A DNA stretch of 64,000 bases from contig NZ_JARVRX010000021.1 in NCBI RefSeq assembly GCF_030209435.1, positions 1 through 64,000 on the forward strand, in the 5' to 3' direction. Positions 1 through 7,893 of this stretch are shown in pieces. Each line of letters starts with the position of its first letter. Within the stretch, counting starts at the first letter, position 1. Origin of the DNA: Mycolicibacterium sp. lyk4-40-TYG-92 (lineage in GTDB: Bacteria > Actinomycetota > Actinomycetes > Mycobacteriales > Mycobacteriaceae). Made by a program: the position numbers and the translations under genes. The notes under the pieces were generated by a model. It searched no databases, was not told the DNA's origin, and saw only the letters and a list, made by a program, of their open reading frames with translations.

Positions 1-154
1 CCGCCTCGCCCGCACACCTCAACGTTTCGCGGCGCGACTGCAACGCCAACAGGACCTCGATGGGTAGTCCCGTGTAGTCGAGGCTGTTGACCGCCGCGAC
101 CGCGTCCTCGAGCGCCGCGTAGGCGGTGAGGACAGCGGCGCGGTCGGTGGTCAT
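1..154 (-). CDS. DUF222/13E12-family HNH endonuclease-like protein, N-terminal part only
   Basis: The gene runs leftward off the window, so only about 51 N-terminal residues are visible, beginning MTTDRAAVLTAYAALEDAVA. A short helical N-terminus followed by a 'LLALQSRRETLR' segment resembles the DUF222 region that precedes the HNH nuclease domain in mycobacterial 13E12-repeat proteins; the HNH domain itself would lie outside the window. The ATG sits two bases after a perfect LexA box, so the transcript is probably leaderless or nearly so and induced by DNA damage. The family call is inferred from this short piece plus the SOS box, which is a known feature of some 13E12 genes. Confidence 0.6.
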   Translation of the reverse strand, partial: MTTDRAAVLTAYAALEDAVAAVNSLDYTGLPIEVLLALQSRRETLRCAGEA

Positions 155-156
155 AT

Positions 157-172
157 TCGAACAATAGTTCGA
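157..172. promoter_or_regulatory. LexA (SOS) box
   Basis: TCGAACAATAGTTCGA is a perfect match to the mycobacterial SOS box TCGAAC-N4-GTTCGA and a perfect inverted repeat apart from its spacer. It ends two bases before the ATG of the leftward DUF222 gene, where LexA would block transcription directly. Confidence 0.9.
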
Positions 173-293
173 CCAACCGACAAGAAACCGTCTAGGATGT
201 GACCCTAGTTACCTACTGTGACCAGTGGAATCAAAGTGACCAAAGTTTTTCAGAGGCACAGGCAGCGGCAAGCAGCGACGCCGCCCAGCCCGC

Positions 294-755
294 TCACTTC
301 GCCATTTCTTCAAAGCGCTCCCGAATCGCCGCCAGCATCGCCGCGTGCGCTTTTTCCGCCTCCCCGGACGTAAATCCCATGAGCAGGCGGGGCGCTTCTA
401 TATCCACCGCCTCGGTGACAGTGGTGCCGGCGCCGAGCGGCGCGAAGGTGACCGTGCCACTGAGCCGCACTGACGGAAATTGGCGCGCCTCGGTGTGCAC
501 GACGCCGCCGGGCTCGATCAGCACCGTGGCGCGATAGGTCACGGCCACGTTGAGCGGACCGAGTGGGATGCGATCCCGCACCCGGTAGTCACGACGGCGA
601 CCCTGCGCATCCTCCCGATCAGCCAGACAGTCCACCGCCACGACGAGTGGATGCACCAGCTTCATGTTCGCCAGATCTGTATAGAAGGTGCGGACGTCGT
701 CAGGTGCCCCGGGCACGTCTTCCCTCAGTTCGAAGCGGGACCGCGACAGCCACAT
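294..755 (-). CDS. SRPBCC (polyketide cyclase/START-like) family protein
   Basis: A 153-residue protein starting MWLSRSRFELREDVPGAPDD. The pattern of an N-terminal strand, a helical segment 'DDVRTFYTDLANMKLVHPLV', a run of strands and a long C-terminal amphipathic helix (AAMLAAIRERFEEMAK) is that of the SRPBCC ligand-binding fold, which makes a hydrophobic pocket for lipids or polyketides. No catalytic residues can be assigned, so the ligand is unknown. An open frame continues upstream to 905, but that extension is arginine-rich and unlike the family, so the internal ATG at 755 was chosen. It stands alone between the DUF222 gene and the divergent NlpC-like gene. Confidence 0.75.
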   Translation of the reverse strand: MWLSRSRFELREDVPGAPDDVRTFYTDLANMKLVHPLVVAVDCLADREDAQGRRRDYRVRDRIPLGPLNVAVTYRATVLIEPGGVVHTEARQFPSVRLSGTVTFAPLGAGTTVTEAVDIEAPRLLMGFTSGEAEKAHAAMLAAIRERFEEMAK

Positions 756-1068
756 CGACCCACCGTAACTTGACCGTTTCAGATCGTGAGCCCGAACCCG
801 CCGGATCGACGGCATGAGCTGCCTGACCGGCGCCAGAAATCGGCGCCGAAACCGCGCAGACGTCTCGCCGAGCCGTTTCGGAATTAGCTGGTCACGACCT
901 CGCAACGACCCTCACGACCTTGCATTTGCACAAAAGCTGTGTATGGCAGTATGTTTTGCGCATTCACCTGCGAATACGCGAAATCGCTTCCGCCCCAACA
1001 TGATGCGAATAGGCTGCGATGTAACGCACACCACAGGATTCGTGAAACGTGATGGCGGACACAGAATT

Positions 1069-1098
1069 TTGACGCTCTCGATTTTCCGTTGCTAGCGT
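1069..1098 (+). promoter_or_regulatory. Predicted promoter of the NlpC/P60-like gene
   Basis: TTGACG (1069-1074), an 18-base spacer and TAGCGT (1093-1098) lie so close to the ATG at 1107 that transcription would begin at or just before it, giving a leaderless mRNA. No Shine-Dalgarno sequence precedes that ATG. The rest of the 756-1106 gap is less GC-rich than its surroundings; I see no gene or riboswitch in it. Confidence 0.45.
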
Positions 1099-1106
1099 TC
1101 GTCGTC

Positions 1107-1655
1107 ATGTTTGCTATTGCGACCGCATCGCTGTTGGCTTTGGTCAACCAGGTTTCGGGTACGCCGTACGTCTCCGGTGGAGACTCGGCGCGCGGCACCG
1201 ACTGCTCCGGACTGGCCTCCTGGGTGGCCAACGCGGCCACCGGCCGTCCCGTCTACGGCGACCGGTTCAACACCGGAAATGAAGAGGCTGCCCTGCGCGC
1301 CCGTGGCTTCCTGCCCGGCACCGCTCCCGGCGCCCTGAACATCGGCTGGAACGGCGGCCACACGGCCGTGACGCTGCCGGACGGCACCCCGGTGTCCAGC
1401 GGTGAGGGCGGCGGCGTCCGAATCGGTGGCGGCGGCGCCTTCCAGCGCCAGTTCACCCACCACATGCACCTGCCGCTGGCCCCGGGTGAGGACATCCCGG
1501 CCGATCTGCCTCTCGACGGCCCGCTGGACGCGCCGCTGGCGCCTCCCGCCGGTCCGGCCGACCTCCCGGCCCCGGAAATCATCGAGGCAGCCAACTTCGC
1601 GCCTGCGCCCGAGGCCCCGGCACCGGCCCCCGAGGGCCCGGAGATGCCCGCCTGA
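1107..1655 (+). CDS. NlpC/P60-like cysteine peptidase-fold protein with proline-rich tail
   Basis: A 182-residue protein. Residues 20-36 read PYVSGGDSARGTDCSGL, the NlpC/P60 entry motif with Cys33 as likely nucleophile; His85 in NGGHTAV is the likely partner. Residues from about 120 on are rich in Pro and Ala (APAPEAPAPAPEGPE), a common low-complexity tail in mycobacterial envelope proteins. The family cleaves peptidoglycan stem peptides. No convincing signal peptide is visible because the N-terminus lacks basic residues, so export is unproven. The ATG at 1107 was preferred to a TTG at 1089 because a promoter -10 element overlaps the latter. It ends against a strong terminator shared with the convergent uvrA-like gene. 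Confidence 0.75.
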   Translation: MFAIATASLLALVNQVSGTPYVSGGDSARGTDCSGLASWVANAATGRPVYGDRFNTGNEEAALRARGFLPGTAPGALNIGWNGGHTAVTLPDGTPVSSGEGGGVRIGGGGAFQRQFTHHMHLPLAPGEDIPADLPLDGPLDAPLAPPAGPADLPAPEIIEAANFAPAPEAPAPAPEGPEMPA

Positions 1656-1679
1656 CCGTTCGACGACCCCTCAGTTTCA

Positions 1680-1720
1680 CAGTCAGGGCTGCCACCGCTC
1701 AGCGGTCGCAGCCCTGACTG
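1680..1720. terminator. Bidirectional hairpin terminator between convergent genes
   Basis: CAGTCAGGGCTGC (1680-1692) pairs perfectly with GCAGCCCTGACTG (1708-1720), and the intervening bases form a second 5-bp stem (ACCGC/GCGGT) with a three-base loop. It lies between the stop of the NlpC-like gene and the stop of the uvrA-like gene. No clear U-tract follows, as is usual in mycobacteria. Confidence 0.8.
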
Positions 1721-4096
1721 CTATTTGACGTACTCGGCCAGATGGGTTCCGGTCAGGGTGTTGCCGGCCGCGACGAGGTCCGCCGGAGAACCCTCGAAGA
1801 TCACTCGGCCGCCGTCGTGACCTGCGCCGGGACCCAGGTCGACGATCCAGTCGGCGTGCGCCATGACGGCCTGGTGATGCTCGATGACGATGACGGACTT
1901 GCCGCCGTCGACAATCCGGTCCAACAGCGCCAGCAGTTGCTCGACGTCCGCCAGGTGCAGGCCGGTGGTCGGCTCGTCGAGGATGTAGACGTCGCCCTTC
2001 TCCCCCATCTGCGTGGCGAGCTTGAGACGTTGCCGCTCCCCGCCGGACAGCGTGGTCAATGGCTGTCCGAGCGTCAGGTAGCCCAGTCCGACGTCCACCA
2101 TCCGAGCCAGGATTTTCTGGGCGGCCGGCACTTTCGCGTCACCGTCGGAGAAGAACTGCTCCGCGTCGGCGACAGGCATGGCCAGCACTTCGGCGATGTT
2201 CTGCCCGCCGAGGGTGTATTCGAGCACCGAGGCGCCGAACCGCCGGCCTTCGCACTCTTCACAGCGGGACTCGACGGTCGCCATCACCCCCAGGTCGGTG
2301 TAGATGACCCCGGCGCCATTGCACGCCGGGCAGGCGCCCTCCGAATTCGAGCTGAACAGAGCGGGTTTGACGTCATTGGCCTTCGCGAATGCCTTGCGGA
2401 CGTGGTCGAGCAGTCCGGTATAGGTGGCCGGGTTGCTGCGTCGCGATCCCCGGATCGGGGCCTGATCGATGATGACGACACCGTCGCGCCCGGCCACCGA
2501 ACCATCGATCAGGGAGCTCTTGCCCGAGCCCGCCACACCCGTGATCACAGCAAGCACGCCGAGTGGGATGTCCACGTCGACGTCCTGCAGATTGTTGGTG
2601 TTCGCGCCGCGAATCTCCAACGCCCCGTTGGCCTCTCGCACCGACTCCTTCAGGGCCGCGCGATCGTCGAGGTGCCGGCCGGTGATGCTGCCGCTACCGC
2701 GCAGCCCCTTCACCGTGCCTTCGTAGACCACCTGACCACCACCCGCGCCGGCGTCGGGACCGAGGTCCACCACGTGGTCGGCGATGGCGATCACTTCCGG
2801 CTTGTGCTCGACGACCAGCACGGTGTTTCCCTTGTCCCGCAACTGGATCAACAGTTCGTTCATGCGGGTGATGTCGTGCGGATGCAGCCCGATGGTCGGC
2901 TCGTCGAACACATAGGTGACGTCGGTCAGCGCCGAGCCGAGATGACGAATCATCTTGACCCGCTGCGCTTCTCCGCCGGACAAGGTCCCGGCGGGCCGCG
3001 CCAGGGACAGATATCCCAGCCCGATCCCGACGAACGAATCGAGCGTGTGTCGCAAGGTCGCCAACAGCGGCGCCACGGCGGCGCCGAGGCGCTTGTCGTC
3101 GGCCAGCGCTCCGACCCACTCGGCCAGATCGGTGATCTGCATGGCGCAGGCCTCAGCGATGTTGACGCCCTTGATCTTTGACGAGCGCGCCAGCTCCGAC
3201 AGCCGGGTACCCTCGCACTCGGGGCACGTCGTGAACGTCACCGCCCGGTCGACGAACGCCCGGATGTGGGGCTGCATCGCCTCGACGTCCTTGCTCAGGA
3301 ACGACTTCTTGATCTGCGGGATCAGCCCCAGATACGTGAGGTTGACGCCGTCGACCTTGATCTTGGTCGCCTCCTTGTGCAGCAGGGCGTCCAGTTCCTT
3401 CTTGGTGAACTTCTTGATCGGCTTGTCGGGGTCGAAGAAGCCGCAGCCGTTGAAGATTCGGCCGTACCAGCCGTCCATGCTGAAGCCGGGGATCGTGATG
3501 GCGCCTTCGTTGATCGACTTGCCGTCGTCGTACAGCGCGGTGAGGTCGATGTCGTTGACCGCGCCACGGCCCTCGCACCGCAGACACATACCGCCGACGA
3601 TGTTGAAGTCGCGCCGCTCCTTGACGGTGCGTCCGGCGCGCTCCATCGTCACCGCACCCGCCCCACTGATCGAGGCGACGTTGAACGAAAAGGCCTGCGG
3701 CGAACCGATGTTCGGCTCCCCGATCCGGCTGAACAGGATGCGCAGCAGTGCCCCGGTATCAGTGGCGGTGCCGACGGTCGAGCGCGGGTCGGAGCCGATC
3801 CGGTTCTGGTCGACGATGATCGCCGTGGTCAGCCCCTCCAGCACGTCGACATCGGGCCGGGCCTGTGACGGCATGAAGCCCTGGACGAATGCGCTGTAGG
3901 TCTCGTTGATCAGGCGCTGCGATTCCGCGGCGATGGTGTCGAAAACCAGCGAGCTCTTGCCGGAACCGGACACCCCGGTGAAGACCGTGAGGCGCCGTTT
4001 CGGGATCTCGACGCTGATGTCCTTGAGGTTGTTCTCCCGGGCACCGACGACGCGGATTAGGTCATGGCTGTCAGCGGCATGCGTTCTGCTGGGCAT
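1721..4096 (-). CDS. UvrA-like excinuclease ABC subunit (short UvrA paralogue)
   Basis: A 791-residue tandem ABC ATPase of the UvrA family. Walker A motifs are GVSGSGKSSL near residue 41 and GVAGSGKSSL near 520, with two signature regions (LSGGEAQRVK, LSGGERQRLK) and Walker B/D-loops (VFDEPTIGLHP, ILDEPTTGLHL). Zinc-binding CxxC pairs appear as CLRC, CPEC, CPAC and CEEC. It is well short of canonical UvrA (about 950 residues), as in the UvrA2/DrrC class that lacks part of the damage- or UvrB-binding insert. Such paralogues are linked to DNA-damage or DNA-intercalator tolerance. A GTG at 4102 is an alternative start. Canonical uvrA and uvrB are not in this window. Confidence 0.9.
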   Translation of the reverse strand: MPSRTHAADSHDLIRVVGARENNLKDISVEIPKRRLTVFTGVSGSGKSSLVFDTIAAESQRLINETYSAFVQGFMPSQARPDVDVLEGLTTAIIVDQNRIGSDPRSTVGTATDTGALLRILFSRIGEPNIGSPQAFSFNVASISGAGAVTMERAGRTVKERRDFNIVGGMCLRCEGRGAVNDIDLTALYDDGKSINEGAITIPGFSMDGWYGRIFNGCGFFDPDKPIKKFTKKELDALLHKEATKIKVDGVNLTYLGLIPQIKKSFLSKDVEAMQPHIRAFVDRAVTFTTCPECEGTRLSELARSSKIKGVNIAEACAMQITDLAEWVGALADDKRLGAAVAPLLATLRHTLDSFVGIGLGYLSLARPAGTLSGGEAQRVKMIRHLGSALTDVTYVFDEPTIGLHPHDITRMNELLIQLRDKGNTVLVVEHKPEVIAIADHVVDLGPDAGAGGGQVVYEGTVKGLRGSGSITGRHLDDRAALKESVREANGALEIRGANTNNLQDVDVDIPLGVLAVITGVAGSGKSSLIDGSVAGRDGVVIIDQAPIRGSRRSNPATYTGLLDHVRKAFAKANDVKPALFSSNSEGACPACNGAGVIYTDLGVMATVESRCEECEGRRFGASVLEYTLGGQNIAEVLAMPVADAEQFFSDGDAKVPAAQKILARMVDVGLGYLTLGQPLTTLSGGERQRLKLATQMGEKGDVYILDEPTTGLHLADVEQLLALLDRIVDGGKSVIVIEHHQAVMAHADWIVDLGPGAGHDGGRVIFEGSPADLVAAGNTLTGTHLAEYVK

Positions 4097-4159
4097 GTCC
4101 ACACGCTAACCGCGCGCCGATCGGCGCCGCTTCTCGATTCCTGATCTGTTCCCGAACCT

Positions 4160-6601
4160 CTACTTGCCGAAGCCCGCCTTGCGCAGCGCGTCGGCCATCG
4201 AACCCGACGGCGCCGACTCGCGGCGGCCACCTCCGTTGCCGCGCTGCGGATTACGTCCACGATCCTGGCTGCTGCCGCGGCTCTGGCCGCCCCCGTTACC
4301 GGCGCGGTTGCCGCCGTCGCGTCCGCGCGGCTGACCGCCACCGTCGCGTCGGGGTCCGCTGGCCTGCTCGGGCCGCTTGCCGTCGCGGGCGCGCTGCGGG
4401 TCGTCGTTCAACCGCAGGCTCAGCCCGATGCGCTGCCGCTCGACATCGACTTCGAGCACCTTGACCTTGACTACCTGGCCGGACTTGACCACCTCGTGCG
4501 GGTCGGAGACGAAGCGGTCGGCCATCGCCGACACGTGCACCAAACCGTCCTGGTGCACACCGACGTCCACGAACGCGCCGAAGGCGGCCACGTTCGTCAC
4601 CACGCCCTCCAGCACCATGCCGACCTTGAGGTCGGACACCTTCTCGACGCCAGCCGCGAAGGTCGCGGTGGAGAAGGCGGGGCGCGGGTCGCGGCCCGGC
4701 TTCTCCAGCTCGCCCAGGATGTCGGTCACGGTGGGGATACCGAACCGGTCGTCGGCGAAGTCGCCGGGCTTGAGCGCACGGAGCTTGCGCTCGTCACCGA
4801 TCAGTTCGGCGAGGGTCACGCCGGCGCGGTCCAGGATGCGACGCACCACCGGGTAGGCCTCGGGGTGCACACCCGAGGCGTCCAGCGGGTCGTCGCCTTC
4901 GCGGATGCGCAGGAAGCCGGCGCACTGCTCAAAGGCCTTGGGGCCCAGGCGCGGAACGTCGAGCAGGCCGCTACGGCTGCGGAATGGTCCGGTCTTGTCG
5001 CGGTACGACACGATCGATTCGGCGAGCGATTCGGTCACGCCGGAGACCTTGGCCAGCAGCGGCACCGAGGCCGTGTTCAGGTCGACGCCGACGGCGTTCA
5101 CCGCGTCCTCGACCACCGCGTCCAGGCTGCGGGCCAGGGTTCCGGGCGTCACGTCGTGCTGGTACTGCCCGACACCGATGGACTTCGGCTCGATCTTGAC
5201 CAGTTCGGCGAGCGGGTCCTGCAGGCGACGCGCGATCGAGACCGCGCCGCGCAGCGTGACGTCCAGCTCGGGCAGCTCGTGGGCGGCGTAGGCCGACGCC
5301 GAGTACACCGAGGCACCGGCCTCGCTGACCATCGCCTTCGTCGGCAGTCGCTTGGGGCCGGACGCTCCCGCCGCCTTGAGGTCAGCGATGAGTTCGGTTG
5401 CCAGCGCATCGGTTTCGCGGGATGCGGTGCCGTTACCGATGGCGATCAGCTCGACGTTGTGCCGCGCAACGAGCGCGGCCAGTGTCGCCTTGGCGTCGTT
5501 CCACTTGTTCTGCGGCTGATGCGGATAGATGGCGCAGGTGTCGACGACCTTGCCGGTGCCGTCCACCACGGCGACCTTCACACCGGTGCGGAACCCGGGG
5601 TCGAGGCCCAGCGTGGTGCGGGTGCCGGCGGGCGCCGCCAGCAGCAGGTCCTTGAGGTTCTTGGCGAACACCGCGACGGCGTCTTCCTCGGCTCGCTGCC
5701 GCAGCCGGATCCGGGCGTCCACGGCGGCCGAGAACATCAGCTTGGTGCGCCAGGCCCATCCGACCGTCGCGGTCAGCCACGGCGTGGCGGCGCCGCCGGC
5801 GCCCATGTCCACACCCAGCGACTGCGCGATCATGGCCTGGTACAGCGTCTCGTCGCCGCCGTCGAAGTTCAGCGACAGCGCCTCTTCCTTCTCACCGCGC
5901 AGCACCGCGAGGACGCGGTGCGACGGCATGTCCTCCAGCGGCTCGGAGTACTCGAAGTAATCGCGGAATTTCTGCGCGGCAGGGCTTTTCGCTGCCTCCT
6001 CCGACCACGGCTTGGTGGTCAGGGTGCCGCCGGACCAGAACTTCTCGCGCACCGCACCGACCAGTTCGGCGTCCTCGGACACGCGCTCCACCAGGATGTG
6101 GCGCGCCCCGTCGAGCGCGGCGGCGACGTCGGCCACCTCCTCACCCAGGAACTCGGCAGCGACTTCATCGGGGTTGAGCGTCGGGTCGGCCAGGAGCCGG
6201 TCCGCCAGCGGCTCCAGGCCGGCCTCGCGGGCGATCTGGGCCTTGGTGCGGCGCTTGGGCTTGTACGGCAGGTAGATGTCCTCGACCCTGGACTTCGTGT
6301 CGGCGGCCAGCAGCGCGGCCTTCAGGTCGTCGGTCAGCTTGCCCTGTTCTTCGATCGAGGCGAGCACGACGTCGCGTCGCTGATCCAGTTCGCGCAGGTA
6401 CCGGAGCCGCTCCTCGAGGGTGCGGAGCTGACCGTCGTCCAGGCTGCCGGTGACTTCCTTGCGGTACCGCGCGATGAACGGGACGGTCGCGCCTTCGTCC
6501 AGCAGCCGTACCGCGGCGTCGACCTGACCTTCGGCGACGGCCAACTCTTCGGCCAGGCGGGCGTTCACGGACTTGACGACAGACTTGACGCTCAAATTCA
6601 C
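4160..6601 (-). CDS. tex: Tex-family RNA-binding transcription accessory protein
   Basis: An 813-residue protein with the Tex architecture: a helical N-terminus (VPFIARYRKEVTGSLDD near residue 45), a YqgF-like RNase-H fold (TLGLDPGFRTGVKVAVVD), helix-hairpin-helix repeats (NTASVPLLAKVSGVTESLAE) and an S1 domain (VGMVLEGVVTNVAAFGAFVD). Tex binds nucleic acid and affects transcription and translation. The last 100 or so residues are an Arg/Gly-rich tail (RGRDGGNRAGNGGGQSRG) ending in the family's C-terminal SMADALRKAGFGK. GTG at 6601 was chosen over an upstream TTG because MNLSVKSVV begins the conserved region. It lies 63 bp downstream of the uvrA-like gene's start on the same strand and is probably transcribed separately. 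Confidence 0.93.
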   Translation of the reverse strand: MNLSVKSVVKSVNARLAEELAVAEGQVDAAVRLLDEGATVPFIARYRKEVTGSLDDGQLRTLEERLRYLRELDQRRDVVLASIEEQGKLTDDLKAALLAADTKSRVEDIYLPYKPKRRTKAQIAREAGLEPLADRLLADPTLNPDEVAAEFLGEEVADVAAALDGARHILVERVSEDAELVGAVREKFWSGGTLTTKPWSEEAAKSPAAQKFRDYFEYSEPLEDMPSHRVLAVLRGEKEEALSLNFDGGDETLYQAMIAQSLGVDMGAGGAATPWLTATVGWAWRTKLMFSAAVDARIRLRQRAEEDAVAVFAKNLKDLLLAAPAGTRTTLGLDPGFRTGVKVAVVDGTGKVVDTCAIYPHQPQNKWNDAKATLAALVARHNVELIAIGNGTASRETDALATELIADLKAAGASGPKRLPTKAMVSEAGASVYSASAYAAHELPELDVTLRGAVSIARRLQDPLAELVKIEPKSIGVGQYQHDVTPGTLARSLDAVVEDAVNAVGVDLNTASVPLLAKVSGVTESLAESIVSYRDKTGPFRSRSGLLDVPRLGPKAFEQCAGFLRIREGDDPLDASGVHPEAYPVVRRILDRAGVTLAELIGDERKLRALKPGDFADDRFGIPTVTDILGELEKPGRDPRPAFSTATFAAGVEKVSDLKVGMVLEGVVTNVAAFGAFVDVGVHQDGLVHVSAMADRFVSDPHEVVKSGQVVKVKVLEVDVERQRIGLSLRLNDDPQRARDGKRPEQASGPRRDGGGQPRGRDGGNRAGNGGGQSRGSSQDRGRNPQRGNGGGRRESAPSGSMADALRKAGFGK

Positions 6602-6714
6602 GGGCTGGACCCTACCCAATGCTGCCGACAGTCGTCGGCAGCGGCGAGTAAGTTTGCGCTATGCCTCAGCCGATCGCGATGCCGCACGCCCCCGGGCACA
6701 CCCGATAGCGCGAC

Positions 6715-7884
6715 ATGAATCCCGACGTGCGCACCCTGTGGATGGTCGTCTCCATGACCGCCCTGATCTTCGGGTTGCTGCATGTCTGGGTGGGGGCCGG
6801 TAAGCGGCGGCACCCCGCGGTCCAGCTCTGGGGTGCGGGCAACTTCTTGGGCGCCCTTGGCGCCGGCCTGCTGAGTGCCCGTGGGCTGGTGCCCGAGGTG
6901 TTGTCGGTGACAGTGGCCAACGTCCTGATCATCGCCTGCTGGTCCTTGATCTGGGGTGGCCTGTGCGCCTTCAACGGCCTGCCGGTCCGCGGCCGGGTGA
7001 TGGCTGCGGGACCGCTGGCGGTCCTGGCCGCATTCCAGTTGATACCGCCGTTCACCGTCAGTATCCCGGCCCGGGTGTCCCTCACCGCTCTCGTGCTGGC
7101 GGGGTATTTCACGCTGAGCGTCGTCGACGGCATCAAAGCCCAGCGGGTGGAGCGTCTGGCGTCGCGGCGCATCCTGATCGGCCTGTATGTCGTTGCGGCC
7201 GCGGCGACCGTCGCGCGCTCGGTCAGCCTCCATCTCGACGCCGGCGCGGTCCAGTTCGCCACGACCAACCCGGCCGTGTCGGTGCCGATGCTCTTCTTCG
7301 CTTTCGCCGTCATGGCCATCAACCTGTGCCTGTCGCTGATGGGGTGGGAACGGCTCGAGGATCAGTTGGCCGACGCGGCCATGCTCGACTCCCTCACCAG
7401 CACGCTGAACCGCGCCGGTTTCCTGATCCAGGCTCAGCGCCTGGCCGAGGAATGCGTCGCACGGCAGCTGCGGTGTTCGGTCATCGTGATGGATCTGGAT
7501 GAATTCAAGGCCGTCAACGACGTCTTCGGGCACGAGGCCGGTGACCGGCTGCTGACCGAGTTCGCATGCGTGGCACGGTCGAACCTGCGCAGCGGCGATC
7601 TGTTGGCCCGGATCGGCGGCGAGGAATTCTGCGCGATGCTGCCGGGCGTCGACGAGAGTCAGGCGGCGGTCATCGCCGACCGGCTCCGGGTGGCGTTCGC
7701 GGCCGCGACCTTCAGCCACAACGACGCTGTCCTCGCGGGGACGGTGAGCATCGGGGTCTCTCAGCTCGGGCACAAGGCGGGGTTGCGCTCGGCCATCCGC
7801 CGCGCGGACGTGGCGATGTACGAGGCGAAGAACCGCGGACGCGACCGCGTGATCCGCGCGTCAGCGGCGCGGAGCCGCGACTGA
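6715..7884 (+). CDS. Membrane-bound diguanylate cyclase (GGDEF)
   Basis: A 389-residue protein with about six membrane segments in residues 7-210 and a C-terminal GGDEF domain. The active-site motif is GGEEF at 301-305, so cyclic-di-GMP synthesis from two GTP is likely. RSGD at 292-295 lies five residues ahead of it, the spacing of an inhibitory I-site, which implies product feedback. The domain start DSLTSTLNRAGF and the metal/substrate segment VMDLDEFKAVNDVFGHEAGD are intact. The membrane part resembles MASE-type sensor modules, but I cannot assign a signal. No EAL or HD-GYP phosphodiesterase occurs nearby. It converges on the lipase gene with a 9-bp gap. Confidence 0.92.
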   Translation: MNPDVRTLWMVVSMTALIFGLLHVWVGAGKRRHPAVQLWGAGNFLGALGAGLLSARGLVPEVLSVTVANVLIIACWSLIWGGLCAFNGLPVRGRVMAAGPLAVLAAFQLIPPFTVSIPARVSLTALVLAGYFTLSVVDGIKAQRVERLASRRILIGLYVVAAAATVARSVSLHLDAGAVQFATTNPAVSVPMLFFAFAVMAINLCLSLMGWERLEDQLADAAMLDSLTSTLNRAGFLIQAQRLAEECVARQLRCSVIVMDLDEFKAVNDVFGHEAGDRLLTEFACVARSNLRSGDLLARIGGEEFCAMLPGVDESQAAVIADRLRVAFAAATFSHNDAVLAGTVSIGVSQLGHKAGLRSAIRRADVAMYEAKNRGRDRVIRASAARSRD

Positions 7885-7893
7885 GCCTGCTGC

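Noticed and set aside
756..1068. Gap upstream of the NlpC-like gene considered for a cyclic-di-AMP (ydaO-type) riboswitch
   Set aside because: Such riboswitches precede some mycobacterial peptidoglycan hydrolase genes, but the conserved core segments are not visible here and the gene appears leaderless.
4496..6718. A 740-codon open frame antisense to tex
   Set aside because: High-GC shadow frame: composition is Gly/Arg/His-rich without domains, and the opposite strand encodes a complete Tex protein.
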